A stretch of DNA of 64,000 nucleotides from Argyresthia goedartella (lineage: Eukaryota > Arthropoda > Insecta > Lepidoptera > Argyresthiidae): positions 33,854,703-33,918,702 of the forward strand of contig OX463822.1 in NCBI GenBank assembly GCA_949825045.1, given 5' to 3'. A program made the translations under genes and the position numbers. Shown here piece after piece: positions 32,692 through 44,935 of the stretch; the stretch's first letter is position 1; every line of letters starts with the position of its first letter. Under the pieces are notes generated by a model. It ran no database searches, was not told where the DNA came from, and saw only the letters and a list, made by a program, of their open reading frames with translations.

Positions 32692-35600
32692 AACCTAACC
32701 TAACCTAACCTAGCCTAATATAATCTAGAAGGAAGTTTATAAATTTCCTAGGAAATTTATAAACTAGCGGATCGTATTATTTTCCGGTGACATATATATA
32801 TTTCATAGAGAGGGTAAAATAGGTCAATAGACATCATATATTTTGTTCACTCTATTAATGGTTGTTTGACAGCTCAAAACCGATACATTTTTGACGTTTG
32901 CAATGAAAAATATTGCTTATTATGTACGCAATAAGGAAATGTGAAAAGAACGTTAATCGAGTGGTCAAAGTATAATTATACTCACTGAATCCTAGGTGGC
33001 ATATCATAATAAACATCTTCAAGCATTTCCTTCCAGTTTGGCTTCTTTTTCTTCTCAGCCTCCTGCATGATGCGTAGCACCGTGCCTCTTGCCTCTTTCA
33101 GGAAAGATTTATCTGACTCCTCATCCCAGATACCTGTAACAAAATTCATTCAAATATGAATCATTTTTGAAAGTAAATTATTACGTAGTTTATTCAGGTA
33201 ATATGCCACCAACCCACGCTGAGCCAGCGTGGTGGAAAATAGAATCCTACTATTATCATCAAGCCCCTTGGTGTGGACATTAATCGGCTACTGTATTTAT
33301 TATACAACTTTTATAACTGTTGATCTTATATTTCTTTAAGTTACCCACTGTTATACAATGGTATTGTATAGGTATGTAAATACCGTATTCAAATACACAA
33401 TATTTATTTCTTTTTATTCTATGGACGGACTTAAAACCAAATAATATTGTTTGTGGATTTTACCTTTCCGTTCAATGTAGAGTCTGAGCTTTTGGATAGG
33501 GTTCTCGTCTTTCGTCCATTTCTCTATTTCCTCAATTGATCTGTACGCGGTGCTGTCATCAGAAGTGGAATGATGACTAACCCTGCAATGACAAATATAG
33601 TTTTTAAATTGAGCTGTACACACATTTTTTTTGCAAAAGAGCAGTTTGGGTCCAAAAGGATTCGTCTAGCATCAAAGAAGCCCTTGACAAAAATGAAAAT
33701 GTTATGACGGTGCTATTGGATCTGTCAAGGGCCTTCGACCACGTGAACCATGATGTATTAATATTATGATGTATTAATATTAATTCGTTATGATATTAGA
33801 GGAAAAGTAAATGAGTGTATTTCATCTTATCTTAGAAGTCGAACTCAAAGGATAGTTTTGCCAGACTTACGAAACTGGGGTCCTTCATAATATAGAATCA
33901 AGTCGGCAAAAAATTAAGGCCGGAGTTCCTCAAGGTTCTTTATTGTGTCCTACTCTATTTATATTATACGTTAATCATTTACCGTCACTCAGAATAAGAT
34001 CATTATGTTGATGTTTCGGTATTTTTTGAATGTAATTATATTAGATTATTCTTATTTAGCTAAAATAATAACTGAATCTCTTGAGTATATATAAACCATA
34101 AACTGATTTGTTGGCCTTAATCTTAGCACAAACGTCGGAAAAACCAAGCTAATTCATTTTAGAAACTACAATGTACAGTTTCTGCATCTGGACGTTGATA
34201 TAAGCGGCAAAGATGTGAAATCGGTTCCTGATGCAAAACTTTTGGGCATTTAAACGGACTGCATTTTATACTGGAAGAGGCATGTGGACGCATTGGTGGG
34301 CAAATTAAGTAGTTTTTGTTATAATCTAATATCGTTGATACAAATTTCGACAAAAAAGCCGCCCTGTTACTTTGCTTTATTCCAGTCTAGAGTGTTTTAT
34401 GGATTAGCTGTATTGGAAGGTAGCACCGATATCAACAGGACTTTTGTCTTACAAAAGCGAGCTATTCGTTTGTAAATAACATAGGTTCATCTCTGGAGTC
34501 TTGTAGGACTTCATTCAAAGAATTAAAACTACATACTGTTACAGCTCCCTACATTATAGAATTGTGTAAATTGATAAGGAGATACCATGATAAATTCCTT
34601 CTGAGAGCTGCCGGTGTAAGTGAGAGTATCAACGAAAGAAATAAAGGGAATCTAGAGATGCAGTGAAGGAGGACAGTAGCATATACACGAGCCACAAAGA
34701 TTACTGCTATTAAAGTCCATGATAGCCTCACTCCAGACATTAAAAACCTGCCAGGAAGTAAATTTTTAACTAGAGTTAAGGATTATTTAATAACTATATC
34801 TCTCTATAATTTAACTGAGCTCTATAACTACTAATAAGAGTTATTTAATGTATGTTGCTGCTATGTTTTTTATTTATTTTTCCTGTGTATTTTTTTTAAT
34901 AATATGTAAAAGTGTGGTCCTAGCCTTGTGACTTCCACTTATCAAACAAATTATTAGTAAGTAATAGGTAAAAGTGTGATCCCTGTACTTCCAAGGCAAA
35001 TTGTTTTGTTTATTTTATAAATGTTTGTGTAATGTTACCTGTATCTGTTATACTATATGATATATACTAAATTGCTAAACCCATTGGGTAAACTAATATT
35101 GAAACAGACATTTTACCTACCTAAGACCGTACTGTAAACATGTAAGCTAATTCAATAAATACTTAATAATTAATACGGGGCGTCCCGATTTGGTCGCCGA
35201 TTACCAAATCGGCGATTTGTTAGTGAAGAAGCAACTACGAAGTACCGGCGAGCTTGCATGAAGAGACTTATGGATGACGAGGAAGCGAGAGATGTATGCC
35301 AGGATCGTAGCAGGTGGAGGTCTTTAGTCTCTGCCTACCCCTCTTCCGGGAAATAAGCGTGAGCATAAACAAAATAAACAGGAAAGTTGTCGGTTAAATA
35401 GTAACTTATGTAATTTAATTATGCTTTTATAAGATGGATATGTGTAAGGTACTGACCAGGACCACACAAAGCTTAGAAAGGTGAGCTTAGTCAGATTAGC
35501 CTGACCTCTGCTATAGTATATAAAACAGGCTTGGAGCTTCGTTTACTAAAGCACAAACCTATAAGACATGGCTTCGATCAGCACCGGCTTATTATTCTTC

Positions 35601-38600
35601 ACAGCGTAGTCCCGCCCCTTCTTCACAGCGTTGTAGACTGCCAGGGTATCCGTGCCGTCCACTCTCAAGGTGTTCATGCCGTAAGCCGGGCCTCGGGCTC
35701 CTATGCCGTCCCCGCGGTACTGCTCGCTCGAGGGCGTCGAGATGGCGTAGCCATTGTTTCTGCTGTAGATAATATTAGCACGTAATTATGATGGCATTAT
35801 GTGTACAATGTCATGTTAATGTATCTTTTGTATACAAATATTTGGCTGAGTAAATGCTAATAAATTAATCTGAATCTAAGATAAGTTTTTCTCATCTGAA
35901 TGCTTTACAACCGTGCCTAGCATTGAGGCTGACGTCGCTCGAAGTCTAGATAGGTGGAATAATATGTTCCTCTGATTCGCGAGGTACCTCCCTCCTTATT
36001 TAGAATAGCGAGCCCACATCAACTCATTGCTGGGCAAAGGCTTCAAGAAACGCGTCAAATTGAGATAAATGAAGCAAACCAGAGAAATATAACTGGGCAG
36101 TCGAGCGTCGCGGCGAAGTTGAAGGCGGCGTGTGCGTCGCCCTCCGACGCGGCGCCTTCGCCGAAGTAGCAGATGACGCAGCGGTCATTGTTGGGCTGCC
36201 GCTTATAGGCGTACGCCGCGCCCACCGCTTGCGGCATCTGGGTGGCTGCGCACAGCAACAAATACGGATCAAAATACAGCATCTCACAAGTGATATCTTC
36301 CAGCAAACCAAGTTGCTGAACTAAAGACTCATTTGTATGACATGTGGTACCTATGTAGGTGTAGGTACCTACCTATTTAGTGCATCCGGTAAGCCAACTT
36401 ATAATGTAACTTATGAAACTCAAACAGGATTCTCACGGGCGTAATGTCAGTTTATCACTTTGTGAATTCGGCCAGCACTGTTTTGGACGGCCACAATGCT
36501 GTACTGAGCCCCGATCTTCGTCCTTGTCAAGTCAAATTATTAACTTCATTATTTTGCCATAGTCAAGTATTTGCCATACTCCAAAATAACTCACCTAAAG
36601 GACTGGAAATAGTAGCTATATTATGCTGTTTGCTCCCATAGTGCACCGGCATGTGCCGCCCTCTGCCGGGATCCTCACAGTTGCCATAGCACTGGTTCAC
36701 CATCTCAGTGACAGTCATGCCGCGGTACAACAAGACTCCAACTTCTCTATACTGAGCAAACACCAGGTCTCGTGGAGACAGAGCCGCGGCGCTACCGATG
36801 TGGATGCCTTCTTCACCGTAGTTCGTCATGTAGAATGATATACGGCCTTGTCTGTGGAAGGTCAATAGAAAGGTACAAAGATATTAATATGTTTTTTCAC
36901 CCAATTTAACTCATTTCTTTCTATGTAAGTATTCCACAGAAAATATGTCATCTCCCAATTTAAGCCATATTGTGTTATTATAGTGAGATGGATGCAATAT
37001 AAACATTATGTACAGTACAGCCATCATGTCATTATCATCATATCCAATCATATCATGTATAAATGTATGTACTAGCAGTTTTGGAAGATCACTGTAAGGG
37101 TTCTTTTTCCATGCTGCCCAACACTTAAAAGTCATAAAACAAATGGTTTTTGAAAATCCACAAAAAGTTTAACAAAAGCAAGGGTTTACTGCCACAGGCT
37201 AGAGCTGCACGGGAAATAAGTTTTGAAGTCGACTTCCACTTCTGCTACTGATCGTACATACCTACATCCTCTAACTAAACTTAAGAGTGTTAAATATAGG
37301 TTTTAAGAAAGTCAGTGTCAATTAATTTAATTATGTGCTGCGGATATTACCTAAACATGCATTTAATGCAGTTAGGGCGTTGGTAGGAGTAGGTATAAGT
37401 ATGTATGTACCTACCTAACACATATTGTGTGTAATAATTATTTATGTAACTACGCCGAAGTGAAAACGCGGATGCGCGTATTTCGAAACCATTGGCGGCA
37501 TCACGTAGAGTCCGCGCCAGCTAAGGCTTGATAAAATATCTAAGAAAATTCAAATTTTTGTTCTTATCTGTACTTCACAAAACAAAACACGATGTGGTCC
37601 AATCGTGATTTAGTCGTAATAGGATGTGGTCGTAACGGTATTCGGACCAAAACGGTACATGGGCGTAAAGGGAAGTAGACGTAACGGCCCTATCCCAAAA
37701 TTTACGATTACGATGCAGGATCTTAATTTTTCATGGAACTCTCTCGGTATCTCGGTAGCACTATTTTTTTTTACCTTTTAGGTATCCAGAAAAAAATGCT
37801 TATGTGCTTAGCGCTTAAATTATTATTTTATTAATAAAATAGCGCTTACGAGAGTGTTCCATGAAAAATTACGATATTTGTTATCAACACTACGATTACG
37901 TTTGTGTACTATCAGTAAAAGCATCGCTGTATTACCACTTAACTCGTCAATAAGTAGGTACAAATTACACGACTTGAGGTTTGTTAATTAATTTGTACCC
38001 TCAACAAAAATGCATATTTTACCTCTGGGACTCGTACAGGATTTTATCCATTTGAGACAGCTGTGCCATTGTTTTATACATGTTGACCAGCGTCTCGTTA
38101 TCAAGATCGGGCTCCTCTCTATCATCGATAACTTCCCCGCTGTTATCCAAAACGCGATAAATAGGAATGGGGTCATAGCTGCTCTCGTGGACGAATTTCA
38201 TCTCGGTCACATAAGGTGCTTTTGCCCCCGGAAATTCGGCGAATTTTCCCCCATTGTGAAAAATTTCTGGCCGCGTATGTGTTGAAAGAATCTGAAACCA
38301 TTTAATAAGTCATCATTAAATAGGTGCTGCTTAAAAATATAAACAGATGATATTCTCTCTGTTTTGCCAAAATAAACTATGCCCTTTGGCATTTTCAAAT
38401 TCACATTATATTTATCACTAATCTGTATCTGAACTGAAACCCATTCATTAAGTCATGATTGAGTAATATGTAGGTACTACTTAAAAAAGTAATCAGATAA
38501 CAAACTGTCTATTCTGACAAAATAAACTATACTTACAAACTAAACTATGCCAAAGATCTAATTTACATTATATTTGTCACTGTTATGATAACAATGAGAA

Positions 38601-38808
38601 TTAATGCTTTTATCGTTAAGTCAGAGGTAGGTCAGTCATAGCTCTAGTATGAGACAATACATTGCAAGTAACCTACTTAAGCACGTATAATATTTTCATG
38701 TTTAAGTTTTACATAACACACATTTTTTATGAAATCCAGAACACTCACTCGACTTGCATTGCGTGATGAGAAGAGTCTCAAAAAACTAACACTACTCTTC
38801 ACAGCCAT
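32466..38808 (-). CDS. BCKDHA: Branched-chain 2-oxoacid dehydrogenase E1 subunit alpha
   Basis: Minus-strand exons: 38749-38808, 38023-38291, 36595-36851, 36080-36245, 35559-35762, 33464-33582, 32986-33133, 32466-32544. They sum to 1302 nt, 433 residues (human 445), with consistent phases and GT/AG sites. Exon 1 encodes only a basic, Ser-rich mitochondrial presequence ([20 protein letters not shown]). Motifs in order: [37 protein letters not shown], the thiamine diphosphate loop GEGAASEGD to [10 protein letters not shown], and [13 protein letters not shown], the loop carrying the Ser that BCKDH kinase phosphorylates. It ends [15 protein letters not shown]. With E1-beta it decarboxylates the keto acids of Leu, Ile and Val in the mitochondrial matrix. 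Introns carry LINE debris (33.6-35.4 kb) and a telomere-like repeat. Confidence 0.96.
32598..32718. repeat. (TA)n flanked by TTAGG and CCTAA telomere-type repeats
   Basis: Two TTAGG units (32643-32652), then (TA)n, then six CCTAA-type units (32689-32718, one as CCTAG) form an inverted, cruciform-capable array. TTAGG is the insect telomere unit. It lies in the last BCKDHA intron. Confidence 0.85.
33627..35170 (+). pseudogene. LINE reverse transcriptase debris in BCKDHA intron 5
   Basis: Plus-strand translation across frames gives [16 protein letters not shown] near 33715-33760, then [17 protein letters not shown], then [19 protein letters not shown] near 33925-33980, which are reverse transcriptase segments of a jockey/CR1-type LINE. 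Later fragments ([24 protein letters not shown]) fit the region after the polymerase core. It has many stops and shifts and lies antisense to BCKDHA between the exons at 33582 and 35559. Confidence 0.75.
35176..35395 (+). pseudogene. LINE 3' fragment of another family
   Basis: One frame reads [20 protein letters not shown] then [17 protein letters not shown] before a stop. This is the terminal region of RTE-type LINEs as I recall it. It is short, 5'-truncated and also within BCKDHA intron 5. Confidence 0.6.
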
Positions 38809-39208
38809 ATTTGAACTGACGTAAGGCTGATTAAAATTTGTTGCTGTATTTATTTATCAGAACATTAGCAAGTCAGATAAGGAGCACGGCCTCTTCTGTC
38901 AACGAATGAAAGAACGGGATTCAAGCGATAACATCGACCAAAGCTATGAATGCTAATAACAACATGATAATTAGCGATAAAACTTTGTTTACATTTAAGT
39001 TCGTGGTAGAATTCGATAGAATCCTTACGTAAAATTTGATATGTATGTACCATAGGATGTTGTGTTAGGTGCATTAACTTTTTGGTTCTATACTATAATC
39101 TAGACATAAATGGAATAAATAAGTGGCATGCCTGGCATCCCATTACATACACGGAGAGAAATTACATGTAGATATTACACGTCAAAATAGCGCCAATGAA
39201 GATTTTTG
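38809..39208. other. BCKDHA upstream region
   Basis: The interval between the BCKDHA start and the Transib end. No other gene was seen and the promoter is not defined. Confidence 0.35.
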
Positions 39209-39471
39209 CTGACTGAATCGTCAAGAACATGCTAGCTGGACAAAAGTCACCTCCTAATTTCCAAGAATTAGTGGTCACATGTCATTAACAACACCCCAGA
39301 GGGAACATTTCCAAGAATTGTTTTGTTTCAAAGTACGGATAACATTAAGTAATGACAGGTAAAAGGTGAGTGTTAGATTTTGTATTTGATTAATTCTCGT
39401 CACTTGCAATTTTGCTACACGATCGAAAGGGTCTCATGAGTTATTTTGTGAAAAACCAAAAGTGTTGTGCT

Positions 39472-40995
39472 ATGGATTTTGTTGCTGAAGGTATGTAGAT
39501 TATGTTATCATATTCAAACCTCTCCTAAATGTCTGTTTTGTGTCCTTTTTAACTGTCTAAAGTTTAGTCTGAAAAAAAGCGTAATTTTTTACCTTTTTAA
39601 AAGTTTAAAGGACCATATCTTTTTGTATCCACGTGTACCCGGGCTAATTTTTTTATATTACTTAGACATAACCCTTAGCTTTAATTTAAGATAAAATTTC
39701 ATTGCGCGATCTCGGTACATCATTTTTATTTTTTATTTTTTTTTCAGAACACGTTCTCACTGTCTCGAAAATTGACTTTTTCGAGGAATGGGTGAAACAC
39801 GATAAAGAAAACCGGAATTCACGGATTTTCGACTTTTTGCCTACGAGGATTGACCTCTCGAATATCACCGAAGAGTCACGTCGAGAAATACACCTCAAAA
39901 TCGCATCATATTCGAATAAGATAGTGGAAAAATGGGCCTCATCAGGACGTCATCAAGATCGTTTCTTAACTAATAATAAAAGTTGGTTAGAAGGTGCTCA
40001 CTTTCAGTTCAAGGTTCATGTGATCAGCCCAAAGGCGTCCAGCTCATCAATCACCGAGAAACGCACCCCGGGAAGGCCAAAAAGCAGCTTTGAAGACGCT
40101 TCACACAAGACGAAGAAACGGCGTGTTTAAGAAGCTGTAAACAAGTGGACTGCTGAGGAGTTGGCGACTGCTGCTGAGGTCGCAAGCAGAGCGGAGGGGA
40201 AGAGAAGCATCAAGCAAAAGCAAAAGCAATAAAACGTGCAAGTGATGGTGAAACCTCTAAAGCTACTTCGTGCCCTGATGGTAGGCAGTTGTCTACCAAT
40301 GAAGCTTGGGCTTATTACTTTGACTCCAAGGGGAATAGTCATACCTATAAGACGGCGAGGAAGTGGTCAATGAAGGTGGGACATAACACGTTTCCATCGT
40401 GGCATAGCATGCGTAAGTCAATTAATAGTTCTTTTCCTTCAGCGGAGCACATTCCTGTGACGGAAACGAGTGTCGATTGTAAGTTGCAACCTCTTTTGGA
40501 TAAGACAACGGAGAGATTGCTTATGGCACAAAGTTAAGTCATTAGGAGTGTGCTCCCTAGATCATCATTCACGTTGATAAGCAAGTAGGGTTGTGACGGT
40601 AGTTCTGGCCATAGCACTTACAAACAGAAATTTGAGGACTCCGAGGCCACTGATGAGTTCCTATTTGTGTATTCGTTTGTTCCTTTGAGGTTTTATGATG
40701 GCGACCTCATTATTTGGCAAAACCCCCGTCCATCTTCAACTATGTACTGCAGACCCATCAAATTCATCTTCTCAAAGGAATCAACGGAGCTTACACAAAT
40801 AGAAACAAACAAAGTGCTGGAAGAGGTTTATCAGTTGGTTCCAACATTGTTTTCAGTCGGAGACGTTCAAATTTCTGTGAAACACAATTTTATCTTAACT
40901 ATGGTCGATGGGAAAGTATGTAACGCGTTAACGGACACACGTTCAGCACAAACGTGTTACATATGTAAAGCCACGCCGAAAACGATGAATGATGA

Positions 40996-41043
<48 letters not shown>

Positions 41044-42381
41044 CTGTAAATAGGCCACAAGGGCACTTTCACATGTCATTTCATTTCATTTTTTACAGAA
41101 CATTTGGTATTATTATCATATTATCAGAAAAAAAAAAAAGTACTTAATTATTGTTTCTGAGAGATGTAAAGAGTCTCATGTCATAATAAAATAATTAAAA
41201 TATAAATAACAGAGATGTATAGTCTCTTTAGTCAATAATACAATGATAATAGGAGATGTAAATGGTCCCCACAGTCAAGAGTTGTATAATTAAATTAATC
41301 TTTGGAGGTGTAAAAGGCCTCCAAGTGTCCAGTAAAAGAAAAGAAACTCTGGCAGTGAGGATGCTCACAATTAATTAGAACAATTCAGTCCCAAGCATTT
41401 TTATCGTCTATGTACTCTTTAATACTGTAGTAAGCTTTAGAAATAAGCCTTTGCTTGATGTATTTCTTGAACTTATTAATTGATAGATCTGTCAAAGTGC
41501 TTGGGAGTCTATTGTAAAATCTTACACAATTACCCTTGAACGAGTTTTTTATTTTATGGAGCCGAGTAGTGAAAGGTTATGATGGTTAGCAAGGAAACTT
41601 TGGTTTTGGGTTGTCCACTCTGCATGCCTGGATTCGCAGTTTTGAGTATTTGTTGCACATAAGTTATCGTCTGGACATCAAGAAATGGCAAGCCAGGGGT
41701 GAAGACGATAAGTTAAGTGTAAAAAACCGCGCAGAGGCAATAAAGAAAATGTTCAAAATGGAAGGTTTGATTGTGGACCAACCAAAACCAGGGTTCGGAA
41801 ATACAAATGATGGAAACACCGCGCGTAGATTTTTTGATAACGCGGGTCTGAGTGCAGGTATTACAGGGTTAGATGCTAATCTCATTAAAAAGTTTAATAT
41901 AATATTAAGAACATTATCATCTGGCTATGATATCGATTTGGTTAAATTTGAAAACCTTTGTGTGGAAACGCGGAAACTCTACTTAAGTCTGTATTCGTGG
42001 TACTTCATGCCTGCCACTGTGCATAAGATCCTTATGCACAGTACTGAGGTAATAAAGACCTCGTTACTTCCGATTGGGCAGTTCTCCGAAGAAGCCCAAG
42101 AAGCGAGAAACAAAGACATACGCCGTTTACGGCTGCATAATACTCGCAAAACGTCACGTATTGCCACGAATACAGACTTGATCCACATTCTTTTGGCATC
42201 GTCTGACCCTTTAATCAACTCACTCAGAGACGTTCGTAGAAAAAAACCCGAACGGTTAATGCCTGAAGTCTGTGACTTAATTGTCCCGCCTTCAGTGGCC
42301 ATTTCGCCACCTACTTGTAATTTAATTAGAAATAATTTAGATTATACAGAATCCGACTCGTCTGAGGGTGAAGAAGAATGA
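39472..42381 (+). pseudogene. Transib transposase, RAG1-core homologue (broken)
   Basis: Exon 1 is 39472-39490 (MDFVAE) with donor GAAG|GTATGT; exon 2 starts at 39748 after a T-rich CAG acceptor and is in phase. RAG1-like landmarks are all present. The first Asp is in GCDGSSGHS (codon 40595), followed by STMYCRPIKFIFSKE. The second Asp is in TMVDGKVCNAL (codon 40907), followed by the zinc-binding CYICKATP. Later come LSTLHAWIRSF, PGFGNTNDGNTARRFF and the catalytic Glu in FSEEAQEARNKD (codon 42088). RAG1 has the same order (D600, D708, E962 in the human protein). Disruptions: TAA at 40128, another TAA and frame shift near 40230, TAA at 40535, TAG at 40586 and a LINE insertion. It is non-functional. 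Confidence 0.9.
40999..41596 (-). mobile_element. 5'-truncated LINE inserted in the Transib gene
   Basis: The plus strand shows a T-run of about 45 (40999-41043), which is the poly(A) tail of a minus-strand element. The minus-strand frame near 41550-41390 reads NCVRFYNRLPSTLTDLSINK and later LISKAYYSIKEYIDD, the extreme C-terminus of a jockey/CR1-type ORF2, then a stop and 3' UTR. The transposase frame resumes at about 41597 with FGLSTLHAW. No target duplication could be assigned. Confidence 0.8.
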
Positions 42382-42751
42382 CTTTTGTATTGTTATGTGT
42401 AAATAAATAGATTTAGTGTAGTTTTGCATCAATTATTTAATGAAATAGGTTTTTATTATGATCCTTTTAAATTAAGTTACAGTTATAATTTTGTAAATAT
42501 CGTTGATTTTGTGCATTGTAATTATTCAATTTATTTTTCTTTATTTATTTCCAAAAGGTGTGTATTTCTTTTTAATAAATATGTATTTTTTAAAAATTTT
42601 TTTGTTATTTATTTTTTATATCCCCCTAAAATTGCGGGATAGTCTCGAATCCTACTAGTAACAACAATTAACTGCTATTCAAGCTAAAATAAGCCATTAG
42701 AAATCAAAAAATAATTTTGTCCAGCTAGCATGTTCTAGACGAATCAGTGTG

Positions 42752-43011
42752 TGACGCAACAAATTAGAATTTGTTACTGATACAAATAAAAATCGTAACC
42801 TTTTCAAATAAATTCATTAGTTCAACCATTTTTTTGTTACAGTCATAATTATATTTGGTAATGACAACTAATTCGCATTTGTTGCAACAAACAAGTTTTA
42901 TTTAGTAAATGCCTTTACAAATAACATTTTGTGAATGTAACAAATTTCACATTGTATTTACCATGCATTTTTTAGCATGTTTGTAATCGTTATTTTGTTA
43001 GATTTATTGCG
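42752..43011. other. Spacer between Transib and the satellite block
   Basis: AT-rich with TTTGTTACA-type short repeats. No gene was seen. Confidence 0.4.
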
Positions 43012-43446
43012 GCTTTTCTGTAAAAGCAACCGAACAAAGCTGTTGGTTATAGTTTGAATTTACTAGTATAGGTGGTTAGAATAACCGATATTCTCTGTTG
43101 AAGTGATGAAAGCTGATGGATGGTTGGTTTTACAATAAAATCTTTGGATTTAGCAAGGTGCTTTAGTAGAAGCAACCAAACATAGCTGTTGGTTATACTT
43201 TGAAAATACTAGTAAAGGTGTTTAGAATAACCAATTTTGTCTGTTAAAGTGATGATAGCTGATGGTAGGGTATACCAATACATTCGTTGGATTTATCAAG
43301 GTGCTTTAGTAGACGCAACAAAACATAGCTGTTGGACATACCTTGAAAATACTAGTTTTGATGTCTAAACACTTTAGAATTACGCACTTAGAATAACCAA
43401 TATTGTCTGTTGAAGTAACGATAGCTGATGGTAGGGAATACTAAAG
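43012..43446. repeat. Tandem array, three units of about 145 bp
   Basis: The phrase ATAGCTGTTGG(T/A)(T/C)ATA recurs at about 43036, 43182 and 43325. Each is followed by TACTAGT, AGAATAACC.AT.TTGTCTGTT and GATAGCTGATGGTAGGG-type segments in the same order. Copies are clearly diverged; unit three carries an extra 20-odd bases. Confidence 0.85.
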
Positions 43447-43477
43447 ATTTAATATGAATAATTTATACTATTAATAC

Positions 43478-44623
43478 TATTAATCAATTTCGCTCGGACA
43501 ACTTTTTAATACTGGGTGATTTTAATCTACCTTTAATCGAATGGACATTGGAAGGCCCTATCTTTCATAGCGCAAGCTCTGTAGAACTACAATTATTAGC
43601 CAGGGATTTTATGGACTTAATGACATTATATGGTTTTCTACAAAGTAACTTTCTTAAAAACCCATGTGGAAACACCTTAAAATTCGTTTTTAGTGATTTC
43701 CACCTTGAATTAAATAGATGCTCACCACCACTATCAAAAGAAGATATTTATCATCCGACTTTACTCATTAATGCAGATATTTATTTTTCACCTCTTTTTC
43801 ACGCTCCTGTTCGAAAATTTTAATTCTAAAAAGGAGATTACGAGCAAAATAAACCAACGTCTCATGGGTTTTGAATGGACTTTTCACTTCGACCAGTTAG
43901 ACACCGAAGACTCTGCATCATTACTTTACGAAAGAATTTATGAGTGTTTCGAGTTGTTTATTCCAATAGCATTAACACATAAAAATAATAATTATCCAAA
44001 TTGGTACTCCCGTAATTTAGTTAAAATTATTCGCCAGAAAGACAGAGCTCATAAACGTTGGAAGAAATATCGTAATTTTAATGACTATCAAGAGTTTTAT
44101 TTTTGAGGATCCGTTTTCATAAAATTCATAAAGACTGTTACAAAGAAATGATCATTAATGCTCAGGATTCAATAAAATTTAATCCTAAAAACTTTTGGTT
44201 ATTTGTCAAATCAAAAACAGGTCGAAGTCAGTATCCTAACAAAGTTACAGTTACAGGTAATACGCAGCTAAATAATGGTCCCGATATCACTAAAGGTTTT
44301 AATGACTTCTTTATGAAAATGTTCTCTCCTATTGCTTCATTTTACCCTATTATAGATTTAGCACCACCCCAATACGGTGACTACGATGGTATCCATACAA
44401 TACAAATTTCAGAATCCAAAGTCAAACTTCTACTAAAAAAATACTCTACCAGTAAAGGGGCAGGAGACGATAATGTAGCCTCCATTTTCATTGTTAAATG
44501 TGCACCTTCTTTATCTTATCCTCTATCCATCATCTTCAATAAATCTATTCACGAAGGCACCTTCCCAATTATTTGGAAGAAAGCACGTATTGTTCCAATT
44601 CACAAAAAAGGACAGATGGCGCT
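43478..44623 (+). pseudogene. Jockey-like LINE ORF2, 5' half (endonuclease to start of RT)
   Basis: The frame opens in the endonuclease (FLILGDFNLPLIEWTL, LMTLYGFLQSN) and shifts near 43800. It continues through the linker (WYSRNLVKIIRQKDRAHKRW) and, after a stop at 44103-44105, reaches NPKNFWLFVKSKTGRSQYPN and the first reverse transcriptase block (STSKGAGDDNVASIF, IWKKARIVPIHKKG). Coding ends abruptly at about 44612. The next expected residues (NYRPISILNTFSKIF) are found at 58441 on the same strand, so the rest of this copy probably lies 13.8 kb downstream. Confidence 0.85.
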
Positions 44624-44935
44624 AGTAGTCGTAAACATTGAGCTCCTTAATATTTTATTTATATATATTAATATTTTAATAACTAAATCTATATAAAATC
44701 ATTTTAAAACAATATTTTTTGGTAAATAATACACCAATTGTGACGTGGAAGTGTTATCTAGTGATATTCATATTCATTTATTTGCATATAACATGTACAA
44801 TACACACTACAGGTGGAAAATGTATGTAGGGTACATGCACCCTGACAGGGTATAACAAATTTATCTACACATACACATAACTTTTACATTGACCGGATCA
44901 GCTGTTCACAGGTTAAAGAGACTAAATTTATTTTC

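Larger units (their letters stand above)
39209..42751 (+). mobile_element. Transib DNA transposon (RAG1-related), decayed
   Basis: Terminal inverted repeats: ACTGAATCGTCAAGAACATG and on to CTAGCTGGACAAAA on the left (39212-39245), matched in inverted orientation at 42715-42748 with two or three changes. The right end begins CACACTG on its own strand (42745-42751), close to the Transib/RSS heptamer CACWRTG. The left heptamer is degraded (CTGACTG) and no 5-bp target duplication could be matched. Between the ends lies one transposase gene with RAG1-like motifs, interrupted by a LINE fragment at about 40999-41596. Confidence 0.88.

Noticed and set aside
35531..35785. 84-codon plus-strand frame
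   Set aside because: Antisense shadow of the BCKDHA exon encoding RNNGYAIST.
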